Part shown: positions 42,714 to 50,094 of the stretch, piece by piece | Layout: every line of letters starts with the position of its first letter | How positions within the stretch are numbered: position 1 is the first letter of the stretch | Assembly (NCBI RefSeq): GCF_000422485.1 | Contig: NZ_AULW01000030.1 | Location: 88,377-152,376 of the forward strand | Direction of reading: 5' to 3' | Origin: Paenibacillus pasadenensis DSM 19293 | GTDB lineage: Bacteria > Bacillota > Bacilli > Paenibacillales > Paenibacillaceae | Length of the DNA: 64,000 bases | Notes under the pieces: model-generated | The model's database searches: none | Told to the model about the DNA's origin: nothing | The model's input: the letters and a program-made list of their open reading frames with translations, nothing else | Position numbers and translations under genes: made by a program

Positions 42714-42779
42714 TTGACTTGCCAGGTACTTCGTGTTACTTTGTAGTGGTAGTAAGTGTCACAGGATACCTGTCTTACT
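42714..42779 (+). promoter_or_regulatory. Promoter and candidate PadR operator
   Basis: TTGACT (42714-42719) and TACTTT (42737-42742) are 17 bases apart. Just downstream AGTAAG (42751) and CTTACT (42774) enclose CAGG-ATA-CCTG, a nested palindrome at the expected site for repression by the PadR protein encoded next. Confidence 0.6.
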
Positions 42780-42797
42780 GAATAGCAAGGAGTGGTC

Positions 42798-43127
42798 GTG
42801 CTGGAAAACTTGACGGAAATGCTCAAAGGCGTATTGGAGGGCTGCATCCTCGAAATCATCAGCCGCGAAGAAACCTATGGGTATGAAATTACGCGGCGGC
42901 TGAACGCGCTCGGCTTCAAGGATGTCGTAGAGGGGACGGTGTACACGATCCTGATCCGGCTGGAAAAAAACAAGCTGGTGGAAACGTTCAAGAAGCCGTC
43001 CGACGTTGGACCGCCGCGGAAATTCTATGCGATCAACGATGCGGGTCGCGCGGAGCTGCGGCGGTTCTGGGAAAAATGGCAGTTCGTCTCATCTAAGCTG
43101 CAGGAACTGAAGGAGGAAATGTCATGA
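42798..43127 (+). CDS. PadR-family transcriptional regulator
   Basis: About 109 residues. The PadR winged helix is clear (LKGVLEGCILEIISREETYGYEITRRL, then EGTVYTILIRLEK). Start codons are close together: GTG 42798 has AAGGAG 5 bases upstream and GTG 42792 overlaps that site. It probably represses its own operon through the palindrome upstream and is relieved by a toxic compound exported by the ABC genes that follow. The stop overlaps the next start. Confidence 0.88.
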   Translation: MLENLTEMLKGVLEGCILEIISREETYGYEITRRLNALGFKDVVEGTVYTILIRLEKNKLVETFKKPSDVGPPRKFYAINDAGRAELRRFWEKWQFVSSKLQELKEEMS

Positions 43128-43483
43128 ACTTTTGGGAAAAGGTCACGGGCAGCGACATGAACAAGGAAATCCGGACATTTGAATCGAGAGTGAAGAAGCT
43201 GCCGGCGGATCATCAAGCGGCATGGGCCGCCATCCAGGCGAATCTTTGGCCGTATTCCGACTTCAGCGGCCGCAATCTCATCCCGATCCTGGACGGCGTC
43301 GTCGGCCTGCTGGAAGAAGCGGCCGCAGAAGGCCAGAGCGTCCAGGATGTCTTGGGCGATGACATCAAAGGCTTCTGCTCCGCGCTGGCGGGCGAAGAGG
43401 GCGCCAAGTCCTTCCGCGACAAGTGGCGCGAGCAGCTGAATGATGCGGTCGCCAGAAAACTGAAGAAGCAGGAGGGGAAATAA
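43124..43483 (+). CDS. DUF1048 protein, copy 1
   Basis: 119 residues, helical and soluble. KVTGSDMNKEIRTFESRVKKLP is the DUF1048 opening and DDIKGFCSALAGEEG its second block. DUF1048 genes regularly follow PadR regulators in Firmicute exporter operons; their role is unknown and may be to modulate PadR. The start overlaps the PadR stop (ATGA). Confidence 0.85.
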   Translation: MNFWEKVTGSDMNKEIRTFESRVKKLPADHQAAWAAIQANLWPYSDFSGRNLIPILDGVVGLLEEAAAEGQSVQDVLGDDIKGFCSALAGEEGAKSFRDKWREQLNDAVARKLKKQEGK

Positions 43484-43804
43484 ATGAACATCCGCGACAT
43501 CATCGAAGGCAAAAAAGAATGGCGCGCGCATGTAGCCCGCGTCAAAGCGCTTCCGCAGGATTATCAGATCGTGTACAACGAGATGCAGAGGTATTTGTTC
43601 AAGGTCGGGCCGGTCGAGCTGACCGAGGGGAACGGCGTGCTCTCGGGAATCGTCGATCTTTTTGAAGAAGGCGCGGCATCGGGAAGAGGCGTGCTCGAGG
43701 TGACAGGCAGCGACGTCGCGGCTTTTTGCGACGATCTGATCCGCGATTCCAAAACCTACGCGGATCTCGTTCAGGAATCGGTACGCCAAAGCAAAAAAAA
43801 GTAA
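43484..43804 (+). CDS. DUF1048 protein, copy 2
   Basis: 106 residues, clearly related to copy 1 but diverged (EGKKEWRAHVARVKALP; SDVAAFCDDLIRD). It begins right after the copy 1 stop codon, with GGAGGGG upstream. Probably arose by an old tandem duplication; the two may form a heterodimer. Confidence 0.85.
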   Translation: MNIRDIIEGKKEWRAHVARVKALPQDYQIVYNEMQRYLFKVGPVELTEGNGVLSGIVDLFEEGAASGRGVLEVTGSDVAAFCDDLIRDSKTYADLVQESVRQSKKK

Positions 43805-43819
43805 AGGGAGACGGTGGAA

Positions 43820-44578
43820 ATGAAGAACGCCATAAAGGTAACCGGACTGCAAAAGTCGTTCAAGAACACGGAAGTGCTCAAGGGCGTCCATTTCGAAGTG
43901 CGGCCAGGCGAGATTTTCGCTTTGCTCGGCTCCAACGGCGCGGGCAAGACGACGATTGTCCGAATTCTCGCCACGCTGCTCAAGCCGGACGGAGGAGCCG
44001 CTGAGGTCGGCGGATTTGATGTCGCGACGCAGCCCGGGAAGGTCCGGCATGCGATCAGCCTGACCGGCCAGTTTGCCGCTGTGGATGAGATTTTGACCGG
44101 GCGGGAAAATCTGATCCTGATGGCGAAGCTGCGGCATCTGGATCAACCGCGTCAAGTCGCGGACGGCTTGCTGAAGCGCTTCGGCTTGACGGACGCGGCC
44201 GACCGCAAGCCATCGACGTATTCGGGCGGCATGCGCCGCAGGCTCGACATCGCCTTGAGCCTGGTCGGGCAGCCGCAGGTCATTTTTCTCGACGAGCCGA
44301 CGACCGGGCTTGATCCGGAAGCGCGCATCGAGGTATGGAAGATCGTCAAGGAGCTCGCCGGCAGCGGCGCGACGGTATTCCTGACGACGCAGTATTTGGA
44401 GGAAGCCGAGCAGCTTGCCGACCGGATCGCCATTTTGCATGAGGGCCGCATCATCGCCAACGGCACGCTGGCGGAGCTGAAAAGCCTTTTCCCGCAAGCC
44501 AAGGTGGAGTATGTAGAGAAGCAGCCGACTTTAGAGGAAATATTCCTTGCCATCATCGGCAAGAAGGAGGTCGTGTAA
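43820..44578 (+). CDS. ABC transporter ATP-binding protein, DrrA-like
   Basis: 252 residues. Walker A GSNGAGKTT, signature YSGGMRRRLD, Walker B VIFLDEP and the DrrA-type tail block TVFLTTQYLEEAEQLADRI. This family powers drug and polyketide exporters such as daunorubicin DrrAB. ATG 43820 has GGGAGACGG upstream. The gene for its permease follows directly. Confidence 0.9.
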   Translation: MKNAIKVTGLQKSFKNTEVLKGVHFEVRPGEIFALLGSNGAGKTTIVRILATLLKPDGGAAEVGGFDVATQPGKVRHAISLTGQFAAVDEILTGRENLILMAKLRHLDQPRQVADGLLKRFGLTDAADRKPSTYSGGMRRRLDIALSLVGQPQVIFLDEPTTGLDPEARIEVWKIVKELAGSGATVFLTTQYLEEAEQLADRIAILHEGRIIANGTLAELKSLFPQAKVEYVEKQPTLEEIFLAIIGKKEVV

Positions 44579-44579
44579 C

Positions 44580-45350
44580 ATGGGAGAGGCCAAAACGTAT
44601 TTCTTCCGCGACATGAGCGTCATGCTGGGGCGGTCCATGCGCCATATTTTCCGCAGCATGGATACCATGTTGACGGTTTGCATTACGCCGATCGCGATGA
44701 TGCTGTTGTTTGTCTATGTATTCGGCGGCGCGATCGAAACGGGCACGGGCAATTATGTGAACTACCTGCTGCCGGGCATTCTGCTCATGGCCATCGCCAG
44801 CGGAGTCGCTTACGTCGCTTACCGCTTGTTCATCGACAAGCAGAGGGGCATCATGGAGCGGTTTCACTCGATGCCGATCGCCCGTTCCACCGTCCTATGG
44901 GGTCATGTCCTGACGTCGGTCGTCTCCAACGTCATCTCGATCGTCGTCATCATTCTCGTCGCGCTTCTGATGGGCTTCCGCTCGTCAGCAGGAGTCCTGT
45001 CTTGGCTCGCCGTAGCCGGCATCCTCGTCTTGTTCACCTTGGCCTTGACGTGGATCGCGGCGATCGCCGGACTGACGGGCAAAACGATGGAAGGAGCAAG
45101 CGCGTTTTCGTACCCCTTGATTTTCCTCCCGTTCATCAGCTCCGCCTTTGTGCCGACGGATTCGATGCCGCTTATCGTGCGGGTCTTTGCCGAAAACCAG
45201 CCGGTGACCTCGATCGTGGAAACGATCCGATCGCTGCTGTCGAATCAGCCGGTCGGCACGGAGATTTGGGTCGCTTTGGCATGGTGCCTGGGGATCATGC
45301 TCGTCGCTTATTTCTTTGCGGTGCGCGCTTATAATCGGATTGTCGCTTAA
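44580..45350 (+). CDS. ABC-2 type permease, DrrB-like
   Basis: 256 residues with six transmembrane helices. The ABC-2 pattern is visible (MERFHSMPIARSTVLWGHVL; then YPLIFLPFISSAFVPTDSMP). It forms the export channel with the preceding ATPase, most likely for a hydrophobic drug-like compound under PadR control. ATG 44580 is 2 bases after the ATPase stop. Confidence 0.9.
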   Translation: MGEAKTYFFRDMSVMLGRSMRHIFRSMDTMLTVCITPIAMMLLFVYVFGGAIETGTGNYVNYLLPGILLMAIASGVAYVAYRLFIDKQRGIMERFHSMPIARSTVLWGHVLTSVVSNVISIVVIILVALLMGFRSSAGVLSWLAVAGILVLFTLALTWIAAIAGLTGKTMEGASAFSYPLIFLPFISSAFVPTDSMPLIVRVFAENQPVTSIVETIRSLLSNQPVGTEIWVALAWCLGIMLVAYFFAVRAYNRIVA

Positions 45351-45440
45351 AAGAGCAATCGAGAAGAAATCCATCCAGCCGCAACATAGTAGACTATTCG
45401 TAGGCACCTGAAATCTTGATTACGAAGGGGATGGAGCGCT

Positions 45441-45869
45441 ATGGCCAATATCGAGCACTTGCAGACGGTGAATGTTCCAGCATCGACGGTTTATGAAGCT
45501 TTGACGACTGCAAAAGGACTTTCCGAAATATGGACGAATGAACTCGTCGTCCACGATCAGGTCGGCCTCATCCATGAGTTCCGATTCGGCGGCGAAGGCC
45601 TGACGAAGATGAGGATCGACGAGCTTGTCGCCGATAAGAAGATTTTGTGGCATTGCGTGGATTCGGATCCAGAATGGATCGGGACGACGATATCTTTTGA
45701 GCTGTCGGAAAAAAACGGGCGGACTTCCATTGTCCTTCGTCAGATGGACTGGAAGGAAGTCACCGCATTTTATCGCTCCTGCAACTATAACTGGGCCATC
45801 TTTTTGTACAGCCTCAAGCAGTACTGCGAAGAAGGCGAAGGGCTTCCGTATCATAAACGAAAGTTCTAA
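45441..45869 (+). CDS. SRPBCC (AHSA1-like) domain protein
   Basis: 142 residues with the START-like helix-grip fold of AHSA1/YndB proteins: VNVPASTVYEALTTAKGLSEIWT at the front and a long C-terminal helix (YNWAIFLYSLKQYCEEG). Such proteins bind a hydrophobic ligand in a cavity. GAAGGGGATGGAG precedes the ATG. It lies 90 bases after the exporter operon and may be read through from it. Confidence 0.85.
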   Translation: MANIEHLQTVNVPASTVYEALTTAKGLSEIWTNELVVHDQVGLIHEFRFGGEGLTKMRIDELVADKKILWHCVDSDPEWIGTTISFELSEKNGRTSIVLRQMDWKEVTAFYRSCNYNWAIFLYSLKQYCEEGEGLPYHKRKF

Positions 45870-45948
45870 GCTCGAGAGCGTTGAATCGTGACGATGCTCA
45901 TAACGTTAGATGAAAAGACGTCCTGATACGGGATGGATGATACGGTTC

Positions 45949-45985
45949 AAAAACGGCGGCTCAATCGATGAGAGCCGTTTTTCTT
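45949..45985 (+). terminator. Terminator of the SRPBCC gene
   Basis: AAAACGGC..CTC pairs with GAGAGCCGTTTT with a small bulge, then more T. Confidence 0.75.
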
Positions 45986-46007
45986 TCTATACATCTTCAC
46001 AAAACTC

Positions 46008-46024
46008 GTATTTTGTACAGATGT
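46008..46024 (+). repeat. 17-bp direct repeat, left copy
   Basis: GTATTTTGTACAGATGT. The copy at 46829-46845 differs by one base. The pair brackets the broken nucleotidyltransferase gene. Confidence 0.6.
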
Positions 46025-46065
46025 CAGTATGAAGACTCAAGGCTCTGTGCATCAAGACTTCTTGT

Positions 46066-46164
46066 CTAGACTTTACTTTCGTAATAAGTCTCGAATTCAG
46101 CAACAGAGTCAAACTGGTTTAATGATACACCTTCTGCTTTGAGGTGATTCTCTAACTTTGGTTC
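46066..46164 (-). pseudogene. Possible fragment of a small helical (antitoxin-like) protein end
   Basis: A frame with no start codon reads KLENHLKAEGVSLNQF and then ends YYESKV-stop. The sequence resembles the C-terminal ends of HicB-like or other ribbon-helix-helix antitoxins by eye. It begins where the nucleotidyltransferase frame ends, as if two genes had been joined by deletion. Weak evidence. Confidence 0.3.
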
Positions 46165-46691
46165 AAGAAGCCAAGCGACTTAAAAATGTTTGCCGCGATC
46201 TCTTGAGCCTGAGTTCGACAATAGACCAAGTCCTTGGAGGCTTGGGTAAGCCGCATTTTAGCCAAGTTGATGAGGCAATCCTTTAATACGGATTCGGCTT
46301 TGCTGATTAAGTCAGCTGCTTTGGACTCACTGCCCATGTTGGATATTATCTCACGGAGCCCCATGAACCTCGCAAGATCATCTTCTGATCGAACATATAA
46401 CAGCTCACAGTCTGCAATAATCGTCGTGCTCCACTCCTCAGATCTTGCCATTCTTTCAGCACGATCCCATGCGATTGGCCAGAAATCAAAACTTATACCG
46501 TCGATAATAAACTGACACTCCACTTCTCTTCCTTTGGCCGTGGCCGGAATGAAAAAGAAATCCAAATCCGATCGTTCAGTCGCTCGACCCTGTAAATATG
46601 ATCCTTAGTATCCGACAATAGCAATATCTTGAGGTAAATGGGTCTTAATATGTTTTACAATAATGTCAGCTACGGAAAAAACATCAACCAT
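46152..46691 (-). pseudogene. Nucleotidyltransferase gene broken by one in-frame TAA
   Basis: From ATG 46691, with AAGGAGG upstream, the frame reads MVDVFSVADIIVKHIK and on to IVGY, then a TAA at 46607-46605, then continues in the same frame with GSYLQGRATERSDLDFFF. That is the nucleotidyltransferase motif GS-x-GR..SD-x-D (metal-binding Asp pair). About 179 codons in all. A single base change from a Tyr or Ser-type codon would restore it. The 3' end may also be truncated. It resembles aminoglycoside-type or MNT-family nucleotidyltransferases; as it stands it should not be functional unless the stop is read through. Confidence 0.75.
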
Positions 46692-46784
46692 TAGAAAACC
46701 TCCTTGTTGTTCTATATGATTATATCAAATACAGTCCCTAATTTTGGCAGAAAAATTAAGTATAGCTATTCTGATCATTAACAC

Positions 46785-46811
46785 AAAAAACTGCCAATCG
46801 TTCGCCGGCAG
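46785..46811 (-). terminator. Orphan minus-strand terminator-like hairpin
   Basis: CTGCC...GGCAG stem with an 11-base loop and T6 on the minus strand. No minus-strand gene lies upstream of it, so it may be a relic of lost DNA or the end of an unseen small RNA. Confidence 0.4.
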
Positions 46812-46828
46812 TCTCCGTTAATTGTATA

Positions 46829-46845
46829 GTATTTTGTACATATGT
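46829..46845 (+). repeat. 17-bp direct repeat, right copy
   Basis: GTATTTTGTACATATGT, 16 of 17 bases as the copy at 46008-46024. It runs into TGTAAGTTGAATTATG (46847-46862), which matches part of the dif-like element at 6727-6742 at 15 of 16 bases. Confidence 0.6.
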
Positions 46846-46887
46846 ATGTAAGTTGAATTATGACTCCCAACGTTATCATAAATGACA

Positions 46888-46916
46888 TTGACGATTTAAA
46901 GTCGACGGTTTATAAT
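46888..46916 (+). promoter_or_regulatory. Promoter of the riboswitch-Rieske transcript
   Basis: TTGACG (46888-46893) and TATAAT (46911-46916) are exactly 17 bases apart. The start is near 46923, about 33 bases before the aptamer. Confidence 0.8.
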
Positions 46917-46955
46917 CGGAATCAAATAAACCATGTCATAATACATCACACAAAT

Positions 46956-47024
46956 TCTTGTATAAGCTCATTAATCGGAGTGAGCGTCTCGACCAGGCAA
47001 CCGTAATTGCCCCAGGCTACAAGA
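46956..47024 (+). promoter_or_regulatory. Purine-riboswitch-like aptamer with altered ligand-pocket bases
   Basis: Three-way junction as in the guanine/adenine family. P1 is UCUUGUA with UACAAGA (7 bp), J1/2 UAA, and P2 GCUCAUU with AGUGAGC (7 bp, one G-U) with loop AAUCGG. J2/3 is GUCUCGAC, P3 GGCAA with UUGCC and loop CCGUAA. The loops keep GG and CC for the kissing contact. Against B. subtilis xpt numbering J2/3 should be GUUUCUAC: position 48 is C instead of U and ligand-contacting position 51 is G instead of U. C74 (47017) is kept and 73 is G. P3 carries an extra unpaired segment (CCA) near its base. Total 69 nt. Ligand unknown. Confidence 0.75.
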
Positions 47025-47142
47025 GGCCGCCAGATAGATTCTGTCTCCGTTCATTATCGGGACGCGACGGAATCCTTATCTCGCGCCTCTTAAGCTTGGG
47101 GCTTTATTGCGTTAATTCCAATTCCAGTAAGGAGTGTTCTAA

Positions 47143-48189
47143 ATGACCCTTTCCAACGGCGTAGACGACACGCAAGTCCAACTTCCTCGCGATTGCACGT
47201 TCTCCCCCACCGATTGGCAGGTGCTGGCCAAGTATTGGTATCCCGTCGCGATCGCGGAAGAAATCAAAGATAAGCCCGTCGCGGTCAAGCTGCTTGACGT
47301 CAAACTGGTGTGCTATCGCAGCCATGGTCAAGTGGTCGTCGCACGCGACATGTGCTTTCATCGCGGTGCCCCGCTTAGCAAAGGATGGGTTGAAAATGAG
47401 GAGATCGTATGCCCTTACCATGGCTTCCGTTACAACTGCGAAGGCGTGTGCACCTCCGTCCCCGCCCATCCCGATGGGAAAATATCGCCCAAGCTCAAGC
47501 TTATTACGTATCCTTCCATCGAAAAATACGGCCTGATCTGGACGTCTATTGCCGGGACGGAAGTGAATATTCCCGACTTCCCCGGCTGGGAGGATCCTGA
47601 CTACATTAATGTACTGCCTCCTAGCTTCGATATTGCCGGCTCCGCGGGACGTCAAATGGAAGGCTTCCTGGACGTCTCCCACTTCGCCTTTGTTCATACG
47701 GAGACGTTCGGGGATCGAAATAATACGGAGGTGCCGCAATACAAAGTGACGAGAGACGGCCATACTCTCCTTGCGGATTATTGGAGCACCGTCAGCAATT
47801 ATGGCAAGGGTCAAGAGAATCCAGCTCCCGAGGGATTCATGTGGCTGCGCGCGTTCCGAGTGTTCGCTCCGTTTGCCGCTTCGCTGACGGTTCACTTCCC
47901 CTTCGACGGCAAGCTGATGATTTTGAACTGCGCCTCCCCCGTCTCGGCAAGATACACGAGACTCTTCAGCCCGATCTCGAGAAACTTCGATAAGAGCGTG
48001 CCGGCGGAGGATACCATCAAGTTTAACTTGCAGGTATTCCAAGAGGATGCCGATATGGTCGAGCTGCAGACTCCGGAGGATCTTCCTCTAGATCTATTGG
48101 CAGAAGCTCATATCCCCGCCGATCGGACGTCGATTGCCTACCGACAACTGCTTACAGATCTTGGATTAGGACGCAGCTATACCTCCTAA
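47143..48189 (+). CDS. Rieske non-heme iron oxygenase, alpha subunit
   Basis: 348 residues. The Rieske cluster ligands are C71 and H73 (CFHRG) with C90 and H93 (CPYHG). The mononuclear iron site is D177, H180 and H185 (FLDVSHFAFVH), with a later acidic ligand in QEDADMVE. Length fits single-component-type oxygenases such as VanA and the methylxanthine demethylases NdmA/B, and also HpxD, a purine-oxidising Rieske enzyme of Klebsiella. It needs a reductase that is not encoded nearby. AAGGAG is 8 bases before the ATG. The upstream riboswitch suggests a purine or modified-purine substrate, which is inference. Confidence 0.88.
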   Translation: MTLSNGVDDTQVQLPRDCTFSPTDWQVLAKYWYPVAIAEEIKDKPVAVKLLDVKLVCYRSHGQVVVARDMCFHRGAPLSKGWVENEEIVCPYHGFRYNCEGVCTSVPAHPDGKISPKLKLITYPSIEKYGLIWTSIAGTEVNIPDFPGWEDPDYINVLPPSFDIAGSAGRQMEGFLDVSHFAFVHTETFGDRNNTEVPQYKVTRDGHTLLADYWSTVSNYGKGQENPAPEGFMWLRAFRVFAPFAASLTVHFPFDGKLMILNCASPVSARYTRLFSPISRNFDKSVPAEDTIKFNLQVFQEDADMVELQTPEDLPLDLLAEAHIPADRTSIAYRQLLTDLGLGRSYTS

Positions 48190-48306
48190 AGGAGTCATTA
48201 CCACCGCAAAAATCCAATGCACCATAAAGAGTCCCATCTCTATTGCGGACGTGAAGCCATAATCGAGAAATGCTGGAACAAGCAAGCTGAAATTCCGATC
48301 ACATTA

Positions 48307-48339
48307 AGCAAAGAGGCACTCCATAGGTGCCTCTTTGCT
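48307..48339. terminator. Terminator between Rieske and HAD genes
   Basis: 13-bp perfect stem AGCAAAGAGGCAC / GTGCCTCTTTGCT with a 7-base loop, and T-poor flanks. Serves two convergent genes. Confidence 0.7.
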
Positions 48340-48341
48340 GT

Positions 48342-49118
48342 TCAACGCTTGAAACGATTATTTCCACTCCGTAAATCAACAGCGATCTCATCTATTTTTC
48401 TAACGACCGCCGTTTCTTCTCCCCTTATGCTCTCGCTTGCCATTTCCCTTAGCGCCGCGTGATCTCCTACACAAATCGAATGATGAGCGTATTGGAACAT
48501 GGGAATATCATTGATGTCGTTCCCAAATGCGATGTATTCGCCTGGTTTAAGCCCTAGCGCTTGAAGTCCAACCCACTTGTCAATGCCGTCAGGACTTATG
48601 TCGATGATATCTTCCGTTCCGTGGGTATACATTCTGATCGGCAGCTTCTCTAGTTCATTTATCAGTTTGACTGAATCTTTACTGCTTAAGACAACAACTT
48701 TGACGATCTCTTTTAATTCATCGAATCGGACGTTTTTTGCACGAATTTCCGGATCCAAATTTTTGCGTATGGGATGTTCGGGATCTCCGGTATAGGAATA
48801 ATCCCATAAGCTGTCCATTAAATAGGCTGCTTCATACTCCATAAGTAAATCGATGATTCGTTTGCCTATGGACGCCTCTAATTGAATTGAAGAGACAGGC
48901 TTGCCGCCTTTATATACGAAGCCGCCATTCCCTCCTATCATCGGAGCATGATGCAAGTGAACGGGCAGTATAGGCAGCAGATCGCGGATAGGTCTGGCGG
49001 AAGCAAAAATGACCTCATGACCTTCCATCGCTATCCGATCCAAGGCCTTGATGATCGGGTCGCTTAACGGATTTCCTTTAAAGCAAATTGTTCCATCCAA
49101 GTCAAATACGAATTTCAT
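48342..49118 (-). CDS. Cof-type HAD phosphatase
   Basis: 258 residues. Motif I is FDLDGTI (residues 5-11), motif II the Ser in FASARP, the cap lies between, and motif IV is FGNDINDIPMF near 207. This is the Cof/YkrA-type IIB subfamily acting on sugar phosphates or nucleotide-like phosphates. The convergent Rieske gene and divergent Crp/Fnr gene are in the same low-GC patch. Substrate not deducible. Confidence 0.88.
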   Translation of the reverse strand: MKFVFDLDGTICFKGNPLSDPIIKALDRIAMEGHEVIFASARPIRDLLPILPVHLHHAPMIGGNGGFVYKGGKPVSSIQLEASIGKRIIDLLMEYEAAYLMDSLWDYSYTGDPEHPIRKNLDPEIRAKNVRFDELKEIVKVVVLSSKDSVKLINELEKLPIRMYTHGTEDIIDISPDGIDKWVGLQALGLKPGEYIAFGNDINDIPMFQYAHHSICVGDHAALREMASESIRGEETAVVRKIDEIAVDLRSGNNRFKR

Positions 49119-49201
49119 CTAAAATATCCTCCCTCGGTTTTTCTAATCGTAACAAAATGGTTTAAAATGAAAAGGACCGATGTCCGAATTGGAGGATACG
49201 A

Positions 49202-49891
49202 ATGAAAGTCTCCTATGAGCTTAACGAAATACTTGAGTTTATCGCTCGCTTCGAGTTAGACACCATGTTTTCAGAACTGAATTCAATCCCTCTTCAGCTT
49301 CGCTCCTATAGGCAAAATGAAGTTGTCCTGCATGAAGGAGATGAACTGGAGGGCCTTTACCTGCTGCTGGAGGGTCAGGCTAAGGTGACGACAAGCGTCG
49401 AGAACGGAAAATCGCTCTTGCTTCGCTTTTGTCATCCTGTTTCCGTCTTCGGCGACATTGAGCTTATCCAAAAAGTAGATATCCAGTCTCAGGTCTTAGC
49501 GGTAGAGGACTCTCGTTTCCTATTTATTGATAAGGCTACCGTGGAGAATAAGCTGTTGCAGGATTATCGATTTTTAAACGAATTGTTGAAGCACCTGACT
49601 TATAAACTCCAGACTTGCACATCCGCCTCCAGAATAAACCTGCTCTCTTCCGTTGAAGAACGTTTGGCCATTTATCTATTGACCACGCGAGATCCAAACG
49701 AATTTGGCAAAGAAATTCAAACGGAGAATATTGCGGAAATCTCTTCTGTTATAGGCACTACGACTCGGCATTTAAACCGTACCATTCAAAAGCTGTCCGA
49801 CTCCGGGGTCCTGATCAAAAAGCGGAACGGATTTCTTGTAAACGACTGGGATAAATTAGATGAAATAACGGGGGGATTGCGTTATCACTAA
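49202..49891 (+). CDS. Crp/Fnr-family regulator, YeiL-like
   Basis: 229 residues. An N-terminal cyclic-nucleotide-type beta roll (EVVLHEGDELEGLYLLLEGQAKV) is followed by a long dimer helix and a C-terminal winged helix (IAEISSVIGTTTRHLNRTIQKL). No Cys cluster for Fe-S is present, so it is not an Fnr oxygen sensor of that kind. It resembles YeiL/Crp proteins of Firmicutes. It is divergent from the Cof-type phosphatase gene and may control it. Confidence 0.85.
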   Translation: MKVSYELNEILEFIARFELDTMFSELNSIPLQLRSYRQNEVVLHEGDELEGLYLLLEGQAKVTTSVENGKSLLLRFCHPVSVFGDIELIQKVDIQSQVLAVEDSRFLFIDKATVENKLLQDYRFLNELLKHLTYKLQTCTSASRINLLSSVEERLAIYLLTTRDPNEFGKEIQTENIAEISSVIGTTTRHLNRTIQKLSDSGVLIKKRNGFLVNDWDKLDEITGGLRYH

Positions 49892-49970
49892 TCGGCGATG
49901 TCGACGATCATGAACACCTTTGGCATCCTAGCGCGAGCTGACTCTTCAAAAAAGCATCCGCCGCATAAAA

Positions 49971-49998
49971 GAGCCCAAGCCGTAACCGGCTTGGGCTC
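49971..49998 (+). terminator. Terminator, bidirectional
   Basis: GAGCCCAAGCCG pairs with CGGCTTGGGCTC around a 4-base loop, then a T-rich run (CCTTTATTTTT); A4 precedes it. Confidence 0.8.
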
Positions 49999-50094
49999 CT
50001 TTATTTTTCGCATCCAATCGCCACGGCGGCCGGGCTCGGCAGCGGGCTGTGCATTCAGCTCCGCTTCAACCGCCGCTGGCCGCGAGCTCCCTTC

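Noticed and set aside
45893..45915. Integron attC-like GTTAGAT after CATAACG
   Set aside because: Only one half-site, with no partner or integrase nearby.
48217..48462. 81-codon frame after the Rieske gene
   Set aside because: It runs through the terminator hairpin and over the 3' end of the Cof-type gene, and has no ribosome site.
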